This document shows positions 1 through 9,016 of a DNA stretch of 59,126 nucleotides, in pieces. The position numbers and the translations under genes were made by a program. The DNA lies in contig NZ_JAPLAI010000032.1 in assembly GCF_026393345.1 (NCBI RefSeq), positions 1-59,126 of the forward strand, in the 5' to 3' direction. This stretch comes from Microbacterium sp. GTDB lineage: Bacteria; Actinomycetota; Actinomycetes; Actinomycetales; Microbacteriaceae. The notes under the pieces were generated by a model, which saw only the letters and a list, made by a program, of their open reading frames with translations, was not told the origin of the DNA and searched no databases. Within the stretch, counting starts at the first letter, position 1. Each line of letters opens with the position of its first letter.

Positions 1-1361
1 ATGTCGTCGTAGTCGGGCAGTTGCATGTCCTCGTCGCCGCGCGCGTGCAGATATGCCTGTGCGGTCGACGCGAACGCGACCGGTGACGAGAAGAAACGCT
101 TCTTCAGAATGATCGTCGCGAGGTCCGACGCACGCTTGCCCCGTTCCTGCTTGATGGCGGTGCTCCTCCGCCTGGTGAACGCGATGAGTTTGTCGTATGC
201 GTCCGACTCATCATGCGTCGGGTCGAACCACAACGCCTTCACGGATCTGGGAAGGAAGCCCTCGTCGGGTAGGTCGCGCTTCAGGCGACGAACCGCGACC
301 TGCTGCAGTGCCTTCTCGTCGAGGTCGGCGCCACGCGCGAACCGCTGCGGGTCGACCATCTCAAGAAGTGCCGTGAACGACTCGGTGTACCCGTTGTGCG
401 GAGTCGCACTCAGGAACAGACGGTGCTCGCAGAGTTCCGCGAGCCGGCGCACCGCCGTCGTGCGCTGGCTGTCGATCGCGTACCGTGGTCTATCCGACGA
501 GGAACGGGTCGGGGCCGAAGGTGCGACATGGTGCGCCTCGTCGACGACGAGGATGTCGAATGCGCGGCGCTCTGCGGTGCGGGCATCCTTCACGCTCGCG
601 TAGAGCTCTTCGAGCATCCGCTCGGCGCGCGGGGAGGGCAGCCACGACATCGAGACGATGACGCGGGGGTACACGCGGAACGGGTTGGCGTGCACGCCGA
701 AGGTGCGGCGGAACGCCTTCATCGTCTCGGAGTTGACGATCTCGAAGTGGAGGCCGAACTTGTCGCGCATTTCCTCCTGCCACTTGATCACGAGGCCCGC
801 GGGGCAGACGACGATGACCGAGCGTGCGCGATGCCGCAGAAGGAGCTCCTGGATGACCAGGCCCGCCTCGATCGTCTTTCCGAGGCCGACGTCGTCTGCG
901 AGGAGCATGTTCGCCCGCGGGGAGTCGATCGCGCGACGAAGCGGCTCGAGCTGGTAGGCCTCGACGGACGCGCTGCTGCGGAACGGGGCCTGAAGCGTCC
1001 TCGGGTCGGCGCTCGTGAGTGCTCCCCATCGGAGCGCGTCGACGTATGCGGCGAAGGTCGTCGGGTCGTCGAACTGGTCAGGCTGGACCGTGGTCGGCAG
1101 ACCCTGCTCATGAACGACGCTCCGGCCGGGCTCGAGCTCCCAGATGACCGTGAGCTCGCGGCCGTAGTGATCTTCTTCGATCGACTGCATCGTCACGGCG
1201 TGCTGGAGCTCTGCGCGCCCGTCGTCTGCACTGCTACGCGGGAGCGACTGCGCGGTCACGTCGGTAACCGACCATCGCGCTCCACGCACATTCACCAGGC
1301 TGCCGATCTCCGGCACCTCTGCGCTCCCCGTCGCTGTGTCGTCAACCACGCTAAAGCTCAT
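1..1361 (-). CDS. drmD: DISARM-type SNF2 helicase DrmD, N-terminal part (runs off left edge)
   Basis: About 453 codons are visible; the gene continues leftward out of the window. Reading the minus strand from the ATG at 1361 gives a short N-terminal beta-rich region (GSLVNVRGARWSVTDV), then an SF2/SNF2 helicase core: DDVGLGKTIEAGL (Walker A), VVCPAGLVIKWQEEM (motif Ia), ILVVDEAHH (Walker B) and LFLSATPHNG (motif III). This N-terminus and core fit the large SNF2-like helicase DrmD of class 1 DISARM phage defence; other HepA/RapA-like helicases share the motifs, so the DISARM label is inference backed by the adjacent C5 methyltransferase. It lies 65 bp downstream of that methyltransferase in the same orientation. 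The rest of the gene, and any drmMI, drmA, drmB and drmC, would lie left of the window. Confidence 0.75.
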   Translation of the reverse strand, partial: MSFSVVDDTATGSAEVPEIGSLVNVRGARWSVTDVTAQSLPRSSADDGRAELQHAVTMQSIEEDHYGRELTVIWELEPGRSVVHEQGLPTTVQPDQFDDPTTFAAYVDALRWGALTSADPRTLQAPFRSSASVEAYQLEPLRRAIDSPRANMLLADDVGLGKTIEAGLVIQELLLRHRARSVIVVCPAGLVIKWQEEMRDKFGLHFEIVNSETMKAFRRTFGVHANPFRVYPRVIVSMSWLPSPRAERMLEELYASVKDARTAERRAFDILVVDEAHHVAPSAPTRSSSDRPRYAIDSQRTTAVRRLAELCEHRLFLSATPHNGYTESFTALLEMVDPQRFARGADLDEKALQQVAVRRLKRDLPDEGFLPRSVKALWFDPTHDESDAYDKLIAFTRRRSTAIKQERGKRASDLATIILKKRFFSSPVAFASTAQAYLHARGDEDMQLPDYDD

Positions 1362-1426
1362 CCTCAAGTCCCCATTCGCATAAACCCAGAGCAAAGCCTT
1401 CCAGTATGGCGCGCCGGTCCGACACA

Positions 1427-2596
1427 TCAAGCCGATTGCGGCGCTTCGGCGCGCACCGATTCTTCTGACTGCGCCGAGAGCGCCAGGAACGCGGTCAAGA
1501 CGGCGGCGCCCAGCTGCGGCGGGACGGCATTGCCGATCATCGTAGCCAGGGCGCTCCGAGTGCGACATGCGGAGAAGTCGAAGTAGTCCGGAAAGCCCTG
1601 GATCCGCGCGGCTTCGTGTGCCGTGAGTGCTCGGGTGCGGTCCGGATGCATGTAGCGACCTTGACCGATGCTGCCGAAGCCGCTGGTGATCGTCTGCGCC
1701 GGCTCATCCCATCGCAAACGGCCGTACATCGATTTGTAAGAGTGCGAGCCCTGCTGGCAGTTCGGACGCAGCGCGTTCGGAAGATCGTAGAGGCCGTTGT
1801 CCAGGAGGAACTGCATCCGCTCAACGTTCTTCGCCATGGCCTGCGGCTCGCGGTCGAGCATCGAGGCCGACGTCGTGTCGGTCAAGTCGCCGATCGCCCA
1901 GCGCAGGTCATGCAGAGTGGCCGAAGCTTCGATCGCATCGAAGAGGCGCGCAGGGGCCGGCTCGCCCGGAGCGGTCGCCAGCATGACGTGTCTCTGTCGG
2001 GTCTGCGCCACTCCCAAGCGGGCGAGGACGACGACTCGGTGCTCGGTTCGATAGCCGATTCCCTCAAGGTGCTCGACTGCCCGCGCGACGACGCCTACAC
2101 CGTTGTGACGGTCGCGAAGGACCGATGGCACGTTCTCGATCAGCAGCAGGCGCGGACGGAGGATCTCCGCCGCTCGAACCATCCGCAGATACAGAGCGTT
2201 CTTCTCATCGACTCGACGGGTGTGGTTGTTCAGGTTGCTGTGTCCCTGGCAGGGTGGTCCGCCCACCAGAACATCGACATCCGCCACCGATACCGCGATG
2301 CGCTGCTCCACGAATGTCGGCGCATCGCCCAGCACTCCGTCGAAGAACGCCTCGACCGGAGCGGTCTCGATGCGCTCTGCGAACGCGAAGTTCTGCTGGT
2401 AGACGGAGGTCGTGAGGGGCTCAGAGTCCACGGCGAGCGCGATCTCGAGCGCGCGACCGGCAGCCCGAGACGCCTGAGCGAGGCCGAGTGTGATACCGCC
2501 GCAGCCAGCGAACAAGTCGACGATCCTCACTGCTCCCCCACCCGAGTCAAACGCGGGTCGAGTTCGGGCACGGAGCGGGTGGTCAGACGGTCGCAC
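1427..2596 (-). CDS. DNA (cytosine-5)-methyltransferase
   Basis: 389 aa, type II C5 methyltransferase that would methylate cytosine with S-adenosylmethionine. Motif I DLFAGCGG is at 27-34, motif IV GGPPCQGHS at 112-120 with catalytic Cys116, motif VI ENV at 154-156, motif VIII QTRQRH at 198-203, and the motif X-like GNAVPPQ is near the C-terminus, so all catalytic elements are present. The GTG start at 2596 has GAGGAG seven nt upstream and overlaps the preceding helicase gene by 14 bp, which suggests translational coupling; a GTG at 2530 is a possible shorter start. Its place between two helicase genes fits self-protecting methylation in a DISARM-like or restriction-like locus. No matching endonuclease gene is visible in the window. 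Confidence 0.9.
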   Translation of the reverse strand: MRPSDHPLRARTRPAFDSGGGAVRIVDLFAGCGGITLGLAQASRAAGRALEIALAVDSEPLTTSVYQQNFAFAERIETAPVEAFFDGVLGDAPTFVEQRIAVSVADVDVLVGGPPCQGHSNLNNHTRRVDEKNALYLRMVRAAEILRPRLLLIENVPSVLRDRHNGVGVVARAVEHLEGIGYRTEHRVVVLARLGVAQTRQRHVMLATAPGEPAPARLFDAIEASATLHDLRWAIGDLTDTTSASMLDREPQAMAKNVERMQFLLDNGLYDLPNALRPNCQQGSHSYKSMYGRLRWDEPAQTITSGFGSIGQGRYMHPDRTRALTAHEAARIQGFPDYFDFSACRTRSALATMIGNAVPPQLGAAVLTAFLALSAQSEESVRAEAPQSA

Positions 2597-4841
2597 CCGA
2601 ATGCTCCTCGGTCGTGACGTCGTGGGTAGGAGTGTCTGCGTGCAACAAAGGGCTGGGAGATCCGCTCCACGTCACGGCGAGCGCATCTCGCGCACGGCTG
2701 GCCGCCACGTAGAGGAGGGATCGCTCATGGAGCATGACCTCGCCGCGCTCCTCGGGGGCTGCGCTATCCAGCATCCATGTGCTCGGGACCACTCCCTCGC
2801 TGACGTTGAAGAGAACGACCCGGCTGAATTCCATCCCCTTCGCCGTGTGCATCGTCAGCGTCAGGACACGGTCGCTGGTCCCCTGCGCGCTCTTGACGTG
2901 GTTCGCGGGGATGCCGTGACCGACGAGAGCGTCGCGCACGGCGAGTGCCCGATCGTTCGTACGAGCGAGGACAGCCACCGTTCCGGCATCGACGGTTTCA
3001 TCGCCGACCCAGCTCTCGATGAGATCGCAGACACAGGCGAGTTGCTCTTGCTCGCTCCGCGCCCCGAAGACGACCGGAGTCGGGCCGCGACGTGCTGAGT
3101 GGTAACCCGCGATCTCGGTCGTGCCGCCTTCCGCATTGATGAAGTTGCCTTCCTCGAGCGAACGGATAGCGAATGCGAGATTCTCAGCGGTCGTTCGGTA
3201 GTTGAGCGTGAGCCGACGGGAGCGCCCGACGATCGCGATGCCGCAGCGCGAGAGGACGACGGGATGTCCGTAAATGCGCTGGTGCGCGTCCTCGGCGATG
3301 AACATGTCATTCCGTGCCGGGCGAGCGAGCGCGCGCAGCAGCTTCCATTGCGGGGGCGAGAGATCCTGCCCCTCGTCGATGAGCACGTGATCCGCGAGGA
3401 CGCCTGCTTCCTCCCCATACAGGTCGAGCCAGGCGGCGCTGATCTCCGCGACTTCGGCGTAGGACAGCGAAGACGTGGACCGCGCGTTCTCCCGATAGCG
3501 CTCGATGATCGACCACACGGAGTCGCGCTTCTTGCGATCGAGCGCGACTCCGCGCCCCGGTCGTCGAATGGCGAAGTACTCCTCGCGCGACGTCACGCGG
3601 GCTGGTAGAACGACGTGGAGATACTCGCCCTCCAGGAATGTGTCCGTCGTCACTGCGGCAGGGAGGTCGTCGGTGGAGCCGACGGCGGCAGACGACCAGC
3701 GCTCGCGGCTGCCAGTGATCTGCCCGACGCGGCCGCGAACCTCCCCGAGGATGATGCCCGCGGTCTGCCCGAACGATTGGCCAGCCTTCTGCCTCACCGC
3801 CGCACCCAGCTGGTCGACCCCTCGGATCAGCACGCCAGGCTCGCCGAGTGCGGACGCGATGCGGATCTCGGGGTCCAGTTCGAGGAGGTCTCGTTTGAGG
3901 TTCTCGGCGAGCGCGCGTGTGTAGGTTGTGAGGACGACCCGGGCATTCGGGTTGTGCATCATAAGGTGCCGGGCGCGGTGCAGGAGGACCACCGTCTTAC
4001 CGGTGCCGGCACCACCGCTGAGCCGGAACGGTCCTGCGTAGTCGCCTTTCGAGTACCGTGCCTGCTCGGGGTGGAGGAACACCCGCCACGCCGCGAAGTC
4101 GCCTTCCTCGATGATCTTCCGCAGTTCCACGTTGTCATCGACGAAGGTGAACTGCATCTTCGACACGTCGCTTTCGAGTGCTCGAAGGATCTTCTCGTCC
4201 TCACTTGCGTCAGCGTCGAGAACCGGGGCCTGGAGGCGGAGCTCATCCTTGATGGCCTCTATCGATGCTCCCGTCGCGAGACTGACCGCCGCATCCTGCT
4301 CCCACGCGTTCTCCAGACTCTGCGCGAGAGTAAGGATCTCGTCTTCGGTGGCGGCATCCAGGAGCCTATGTGCGACGGACCGCGCGAAGCCCAGCTCGTC
4401 GACGAGATCGGACAGCGAGTAATTGAACTGATGAAGGTGCCCCGGTGCGGTCGGCGCGCTCGTGGTGGGAGCCGCACCGGCGACGAATGGCGGATAGGTG
4501 GGAGGCATGGTTTCAGCGATGAGCTCCACCGCGCCGTTGATCTCGTTGAGGTTCACCTTGAGAGTCCGCGCACGCTCGATCGCAACGTCGTGTTCCCACG
4601 CGCCGGCGAACACCCAGGTGTGCTCCTGATACTTGTCCTCAAGGAGGTAGAGCACAGCGCGCCAGCTCTTGTCGATCCGGGCCGTGCGCGCACGCGGGTC
4701 CACAGACTGGTTCATCTTCTTCACGCGCAGGCCGTACGTGGAGTCGTCCTCGGCCAGCTTCTCCAGGAAGTCGAAGATCTTCAGGCGGACGGTCTTGTCC
4801 TTCGGCTGATTCTTCAGCTTCGTCATCACGATGTTTGGCAT
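2583..4841 (-). CDS. UvrD/Rep-family SF1A helicase with RelE/ParE-like N-terminal domain
   Basis: 752 aa. Residues about 5-105 have a RelE/ParE toxin-like pattern: a helical start, then DPRARTARIDKSWRAVLYLL, then TWVFAGAWEHDVAIERAR. A linker follows, then a complete UvrD-type core: Walker A GAGTGKT near 277, LIDEGQD near 485, LNYRTT, TMHTAKGMEF and YVAASRARD near 710. It is therefore likely an active 3'-5' DNA translocase. The ATG at 4841 has GGAG six nt upstream. It is the second gene of the minus-strand run and overlaps the methyltransferase. Whether the toxin-like domain cuts RNA, contacts the ribosome or is only a structural relic cannot be told from sequence. Confidence 0.85.
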   Translation of the reverse strand: MPNIVMTKLKNQPKDKTVRLKIFDFLEKLAEDDSTYGLRVKKMNQSVDPRARTARIDKSWRAVLYLLEDKYQEHTWVFAGAWEHDVAIERARTLKVNLNEINGAVELIAETMPPTYPPFVAGAAPTTSAPTAPGHLHQFNYSLSDLVDELGFARSVAHRLLDAATEDEILTLAQSLENAWEQDAAVSLATGASIEAIKDELRLQAPVLDADASEDEKILRALESDVSKMQFTFVDDNVELRKIIEEGDFAAWRVFLHPEQARYSKGDYAGPFRLSGGAGTGKTVVLLHRARHLMMHNPNARVVLTTYTRALAENLKRDLLELDPEIRIASALGEPGVLIRGVDQLGAAVRQKAGQSFGQTAGIILGEVRGRVGQITGSRERWSSAAVGSTDDLPAAVTTDTFLEGEYLHVVLPARVTSREEYFAIRRPGRGVALDRKKRDSVWSIIERYRENARSTSSLSYAEVAEISAAWLDLYGEEAGVLADHVLIDEGQDLSPPQWKLLRALARPARNDMFIAEDAHQRIYGHPVVLSRCGIAIVGRSRRLTLNYRTTAENLAFAIRSLEEGNFINAEGGTTEIAGYHSARRGPTPVVFGARSEQEQLACVCDLIESWVGDETVDAGTVAVLARTNDRALAVRDALVGHGIPANHVKSAQGTSDRVLTLTMHTAKGMEFSRVVLFNVSEGVVPSTWMLDSAAPEERGEVMLHERSLLYVAASRARDALAVTWSGSPSPLLHADTPTHDVTTEEHSGATV

Positions 4842-4961
4842 GCACGTCTCCGAGGTTCGGGGTACAGGCTACCGGCGGCTTCGGCGCGAACGACGGCACG
4901 ACATTTGACTGGGTTTCGCTGCCAGTGGCGCCACCACGGTTCTCCGTACAAGGTCATCGGC

Positions 4962-6189
4962 CTAACGACGCAGCGCGTCCGGCAACTGCTTCGTGTGGAT
5001 GATGGAGAGCTCACGGTTGGCCCGAGTTAGTGAGGTGTACAGCGGGCCTTGACGCCCAAGGTTCCTCGGAAACTCGGTCGGCTCAACGACCACTACCGCG
5101 TCGTACTCAAGACCGCGTGCTGCATTCGGTCCCACAACGCGAACCACCCGGCCGTTGAACTCCCACAGCTCGACGTTCCGGTCATGCATCGCCCAACCGA
5201 GACGGCGAAGCCACTGTCGCACGTCACTGAATCGAGGCGTGATCACCGCGTGGGTTCCGGACGGATACTCCCGCAGGAGCCGACGGACTTCAGCATCGAC
5301 CGTCGAACCAAGTTCGGAGTCTCGAACCCGCGTGACACGTGGCGTCGGCCCACTGTCTTGGAACGCGAGTACAGCACGCTCGGCCCGCGGTAGGAGGCGG
5401 TTGGCGTACTCGAGAATCGGTCGGGTCGACCGGTAGCCGCGTTCGAGGCGACGTATCGGCATGTCCACTTCAGTGAGATCGAGCACCTCCAAGACCTGTT
5501 GCCAGCTGAAGAGGTTGTGATCGGACCGCCGCTGATTGAGGTCGCCGAGAAGCGTCCACGTGCCGTCATTTATCGCCTCAAGGAGGAACCACTCAAGTGG
5601 GGTGACGTCCTGTGCTTCGTCGATGATGACATGGGAGATGTCGCTCAGGGATCGGTGTCGTGCGAGCGTCGTTCCGATAACCGAGAGGAGTGCCGCGTGC
5701 GCGCGAAGTCCTCGCGCCTTCTCGAAGTCTGGTAGTTGTCGGAGGTAAGAGACCCAGTCAGAATCTCTGGTGAGGGGCGCATCAGAGCCGCCATTCGATC
5801 GCAAGTACTCATATACGGATTGGGCCGACGGTGATCTGTAGTTGGATTTCTTCAGTCGAGCTACTGCGGCGCGCGCGAAACTTCCCAGTTGCCAGTCTGC
5901 ATCTTCCCACCTTGTCGACACGACTCCGCGAGGCGGTTCACTCGCACCGAGGATGAGCACCATGAGCTCGGGCAGGGACAAGACGTGAATCCGCTCGAAG
6001 TCATCCGTGAGGTCGTTTACCACGTCCCTGATGTGCTGCGAAGCGGGACCGCCGCGCCAGGTCGTGAACGGCGCGCGACAGCAGCTGGACGTCACTCGGA
6101 GATCCGGAGTGCACCACGATGCGCCTACCTACTTCCGGGGGTGACGGCGTCTTCGCCGCCTTCGTAGCGTCGAGGATAACACCGCCTGA
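4962..6189 (-). pseudogene. UvrD-family helicase remnant (ATP-binding N-terminus missing, frameshift)
   Basis: The longest open frame (377 codons, first GTG at 6095) carries only the later motifs of a UvrD helicase: VIIDEAQDVTPLEW, LLGDLNQR, a GYRSTRPILEY motif, RGLEYDAVVVV and YTSLTRANRELS. No Walker A is present. Upstream, another minus frame from 6189 reads ILDATKAAKTP, then RRIVVHSGSPSDV, then LLSRAVHDLAR, which looks like coding sequence that should join it; the two frames meet near 6049-6060 with a one-base offset. Upstream of 6189 that frame is closed by a TGA and coding character stops. I read this as a gene cut at its 5' end by recombination and also frameshifted. A truncated but expressed C-terminal protein is possible. 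Confidence 0.7.
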
Positions 6190-6254
6190 TCAGGCAGTGG
6201 CGTTCATCCCCTCGGGCGCGACGAAGCGTCCGAGGCATGAGGCGAGGAGGCCGC

Positions 6255-6608
6255 ATGACTCACGTGAACCAGGATTCCGCTCCAACAGACGGGATCGACT
6301 ACATCGCGGTGGAGCAATCTCCGCCTTTCCAGCAGCTCAAACGATCGCAGCGCAGTTTCGTCTTCCCCATGGCCGTGGCGTTCCTCGTCTGGTACTTCGC
6401 CTACGTGCTGCTGTCGTCGTTCGCCGTCGAGTTCATGTCGCAGAAGGTGTGGGGTGACATCACGGTGGGCCTGCTGTTCGGGCTCGGGCAGTTCGTGACC
6501 ACCTTCGTCATCACGATGACCTACGTCTCCTATGCGAACCGCCGCCTCGACCCGCAGTCGAAGGCGATCCGTGACCAGCTCGAGCAGAAGCACGGGGTGC
6601 AGCCGTGA
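6255..6608 (+). CDS. DUF485 family inner-membrane protein
   Basis: 117 aa, DUF485 (YjcH-like). Two hydrophobic segments are visible, about residues 40-60 (PMAVAFLVWYFAYVLLSSF) and 72-95 (TVGLLFGLGQFVTTFVITMTY), followed by a short basic tail, as in the family. The ATG at 6255 has GAGGAGG four nt upstream; the open frame extends 18 nt further but without a better ribosome site. Its stop overlaps the GTG of the acetate symporter (GTGA), the usual yjcH-actP arrangement. The precise role of DUF485 is unknown; co-occurrence with ActP suggests it supports the symporter. Confidence 0.88.
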   Translation: MTHVNQDSAPTDGIDYIAVEQSPPFQQLKRSQRSFVFPMAVAFLVWYFAYVLLSSFAVEFMSQKVWGDITVGLLFGLGQFVTTFVITMTYVSYANRRLDPQSKAIRDQLEQKHGVQP

Positions 6609-8221
6609 ACGACGTCTTCGGTGCCATCCACGCCGCCGTGCAGACGGTCGAGAACAACCCCATCCTGAACATCTCCATCTTCGCGGCGTTCGTCGCGGTG
6701 ACCCTCTTCATCGTCATCCGGGCCAGCCGCAACAACAAGACCGCCGCCGACTACTACGCGGCCGGTCGCTCGTTCACAGGGCCGCAGAACGGCTTCGCGA
6801 TCGCGGGCGACTACCTCTCGGCTGCATCCTTCCTCGGCATCTGCGGTGCCATCGCGATCAACGGTTACGACGGGTTCCTCTATTCGATCGGGTTCCTCGT
6901 GGCATGGCTGGTCGCCCTGCTGCTGGTGGCGGAGCTCATGCGCAACACCGGCCGGTTCACCATGGCAGATGTGCTCTCGTTCCGGCTGAAGCAGGCTCCG
7001 GTGCGGATGGCTGCGGCCATCACGACACTCGCAGTGTGCTTCTTCTACCTGCTGGCTCAGATGGCGGGCGCCGGCGGGCTCGTGTCGCTGCTCCTCGGAA
7101 TCGGCGACCAGATCGGGCAGTCGATCGTGGTGGCGGTGGTCGGCGTCCTCATGATCGTTTACGTGCTGATCGGCGGGATGAAGGGCACCACCTGGGTGCA
7201 GATCGTCAAGGCTGGCCTGCTCATCGCGGGGGCGATCGTCATGACGATCTGGGTGCTCGTCATCAACGGGTTTAGCCTGAACACGCTGCTCGAAGGCGCC
7301 GTCGCCGCGTCGCCCCAGGGCGACAAGGTGCTCGGTCCGGGTCTGCAGTACGGCAAGAACCCGTGGGACTTCATCTCCCTCGCCATCGCGCTGGTGCTCG
7401 GTACCGCGGGACTCCCGCATGTGCTGATGCGCTTCTACACGGTGCCGACGGCGAAGGAAGCCCGCCGGTCGGTGGTCTGGGCCATCTGGCTCATCGGCCT
7501 CTTCTATCTGCTCACCCTCGTGCTCGGCTACGGTGCCGGTGCGCTGGTCGGGCCGGAGACGATCGCTGCCGCCCCCGGCGGGGTGAACTCCGCGGCACCG
7601 CTGCTGGCGCTGACGCTGGGCGGGCCCATCCTGCTCGGCTTCATCTCGGCTGTCGCGTTCGCCACGATCCTCGCCGTGGTGGCGGGGCTCACGATCACGG
7701 CAGCCGCGTCGTTCGCGCACGACATCTACGCGAACGTGGTGAAGAAGGGACAGGTGCCGCCGGACGGCGAGGTGAAGGTCGCCCGCCGCACGGTCGTGGT
7801 GATCGGCATCCTCGCGATCATCGGCGGTATCGGGGTGCAGGGTCAGAACGTGGCGTTCCTCGTGGCGCTCGCGTTCGCGGTCGCTGCCTCGGCGAATCTG
7901 CCGACCATCCTGTACTCGCTGTTCTGGCGCGGATTCACCACCCGCGGTGCGGTGTGGAGCATGTACGGCGGGCTCGCCGCCGCGGTGATCCTGATCGTGC
8001 TGTCACCGGTCTTCTGGGGAACCGAGACGAGCGTGTTCAAGAACACCGGCGTCGCGATCTGGCCGCTGAACAATCCCGGCATCGTGTCGATCCCGCTCGG
8101 GTTCCTGCTCGGCTGGCTCGGTTCGATCACGTCCCGCACACAGGAGGACCCGCGGAAGGCGGCCGAGATGGAGGTGCGCTCCCTCACCGGCTTCGGCGCC
8201 GAGAAGGCCACGGAGCACTGA
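6605..8221 (+). CDS. actP: Cation/acetate symporter, SSS family
   Basis: 538 aa sodium:solute symporter family member with about 13 membrane helices throughout. It starts at a GTG overlapping the DUF485 stop. Diagnostic stretches include NNKTAADYYAAGRSFTG, IAGDYLSAASFLGI and GTAGLPHVLMRFYTVPTAKE, which match ActP/MctC-type acetate and short-chain monocarboxylate symporters. It would import acetate, pyruvate or propionate with a cation; acetyl-CoA synthetase, encoded at 50.1 kb in this window, would then activate acetate. A strong hairpin terminator follows at 8244. Confidence 0.9.
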   Translation: MNDVFGAIHAAVQTVENNPILNISIFAAFVAVTLFIVIRASRNNKTAADYYAAGRSFTGPQNGFAIAGDYLSAASFLGICGAIAINGYDGFLYSIGFLVAWLVALLLVAELMRNTGRFTMADVLSFRLKQAPVRMAAAITTLAVCFFYLLAQMAGAGGLVSLLLGIGDQIGQSIVVAVVGVLMIVYVLIGGMKGTTWVQIVKAGLLIAGAIVMTIWVLVINGFSLNTLLEGAVAASPQGDKVLGPGLQYGKNPWDFISLAIALVLGTAGLPHVLMRFYTVPTAKEARRSVVWAIWLIGLFYLLTLVLGYGAGALVGPETIAAAPGGVNSAAPLLALTLGGPILLGFISAVAFATILAVVAGLTITAAASFAHDIYANVVKKGQVPPDGEVKVARRTVVVIGILAIIGGIGVQGQNVAFLVALAFAVAASANLPTILYSLFWRGFTTRGAVWSMYGGLAAAVILIVLSPVFWGTETSVFKNTGVAIWPLNNPGIVSIPLGFLLGWLGSITSRTQEDPRKAAEMEVRSLTGFGAEKATEH

Positions 8222-8243
8222 CCGCACCGTCTGCATGAACAGG

Positions 8244-8284
8244 ACGGAGCCGCCCCGGATCCGGGTTGTCCGGGGCGGCTCCGT
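8244..8284. terminator. Terminator hairpin between convergent actP and ogt-like genes
   Basis: Near-perfect inverted repeat: left arm ACGGAGCCGCCCCGGA and right arm TCCGGGGCGGCTCCGT, with a short loop. It sits between two convergent genes, so it can serve both directions. There is no clear T-tract, as is common in actinobacteria. Confidence 0.8.
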
Positions 8285-8298
8285 CGGTCGCCGGCGGC

Positions 8299-8814
8299 CT
8301 ACTCGCCGGCGACCGTTTCGGCCTCGAGGTCGAGCAGGAACCGCTTGACCTCGGGATGTCCGCCGTATTCGCCCATCGACCCGTCGGCGCGCACCACACG
8401 GTGCACCGGCACCACAAGCGAGAACGGCGTGGTGGCGCAGGCGGTGCCGACCGCCCGCGATGCCCGGGGGCTGCCGGCGTGCAGGGCCACCTCGCCGTAG
8501 CTCGCCGTCTCGCCGTAGGGGATGTCGGCCACGGCCTGCAGCGCGGCGCGGGTGAACCCATGCACGAGCTGCCAGTCCAGGGTGTCGGCGAAGGGCGTGC
8601 GCTCGCCGGTGAAGTAGCCGTCGAGCCATCTGATCACCGGCTCGAATCCCTCGTCGTCGGGTTCGGATGCGGCCTGCAGCCGCCGCGCCCATCGCTCCAG
8701 CGCCGCACCGAAGGGCTCATGGAGCAGGTCGAGGGCGAGCAGGCCCTGGTCGGAGTGGAGGAGGAGAGCGTCGCCCACCGGCGTGGGGTGGACGGCGAAG
8801 CGGGTTCGGATCAT
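8299..8814 (-). CDS. Ogt/MGMT-like protein lacking the acceptor cysteine (PVHR for PCHR)
   Basis: 171 aa, similar along its whole length to methylated-DNA-[protein]-cysteine methyltransferase (Ogt): VHPTPVGDALLLH at the N-terminus, IPYGETASYGEVA, RAVGTACATTPFSL, and the C-terminal GEYGGHPEVKRFLLDLE. The active-site motif reads VVPVHRVV where family members have PCHRV, so the alkyl-accepting Cys is Val (the codon on the minus strand reads GTG). The usual NP pair before it is TP. It therefore cannot act by the normal suicide mechanism. It may be a DNA-binding alkyltransferase-like (ATL) protein, though those usually carry Trp or Ala there and are shorter. Start ATG 8814 chosen; ATG 8823 is also possible. 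It is convergent with actP. Confidence 0.82.
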   Translation of the reverse strand: MIRTRFAVHPTPVGDALLLHSDQGLLALDLLHEPFGAALERWARRLQAASEPDDEGFEPVIRWLDGYFTGERTPFADTLDWQLVHGFTRAALQAVADIPYGETASYGEVALHAGSPRASRAVGTACATTPFSLVVPVHRVVRADGSMGEYGGHPEVKRFLLDLEAETVAGE

Positions 8815-9016
8815 GGTCCCCATCTTGGCGGGCGGGTGTGCGGGGGCCTCCCTGCCGGCGACGACCTGTGTACGGGAGGGGGTGTTCGGAGGCTTGGGGA
8901 GGAACAGCCGATCACGCAGCGTGTCGGCCGATCCCGCGAAACTCGGCTCGTGTTGCCGGGATTGCGGCCTACCCGCGCCTAGGGTGACTGGTGTGTGGCG
9001 TGGAGAGGGAACGGCG

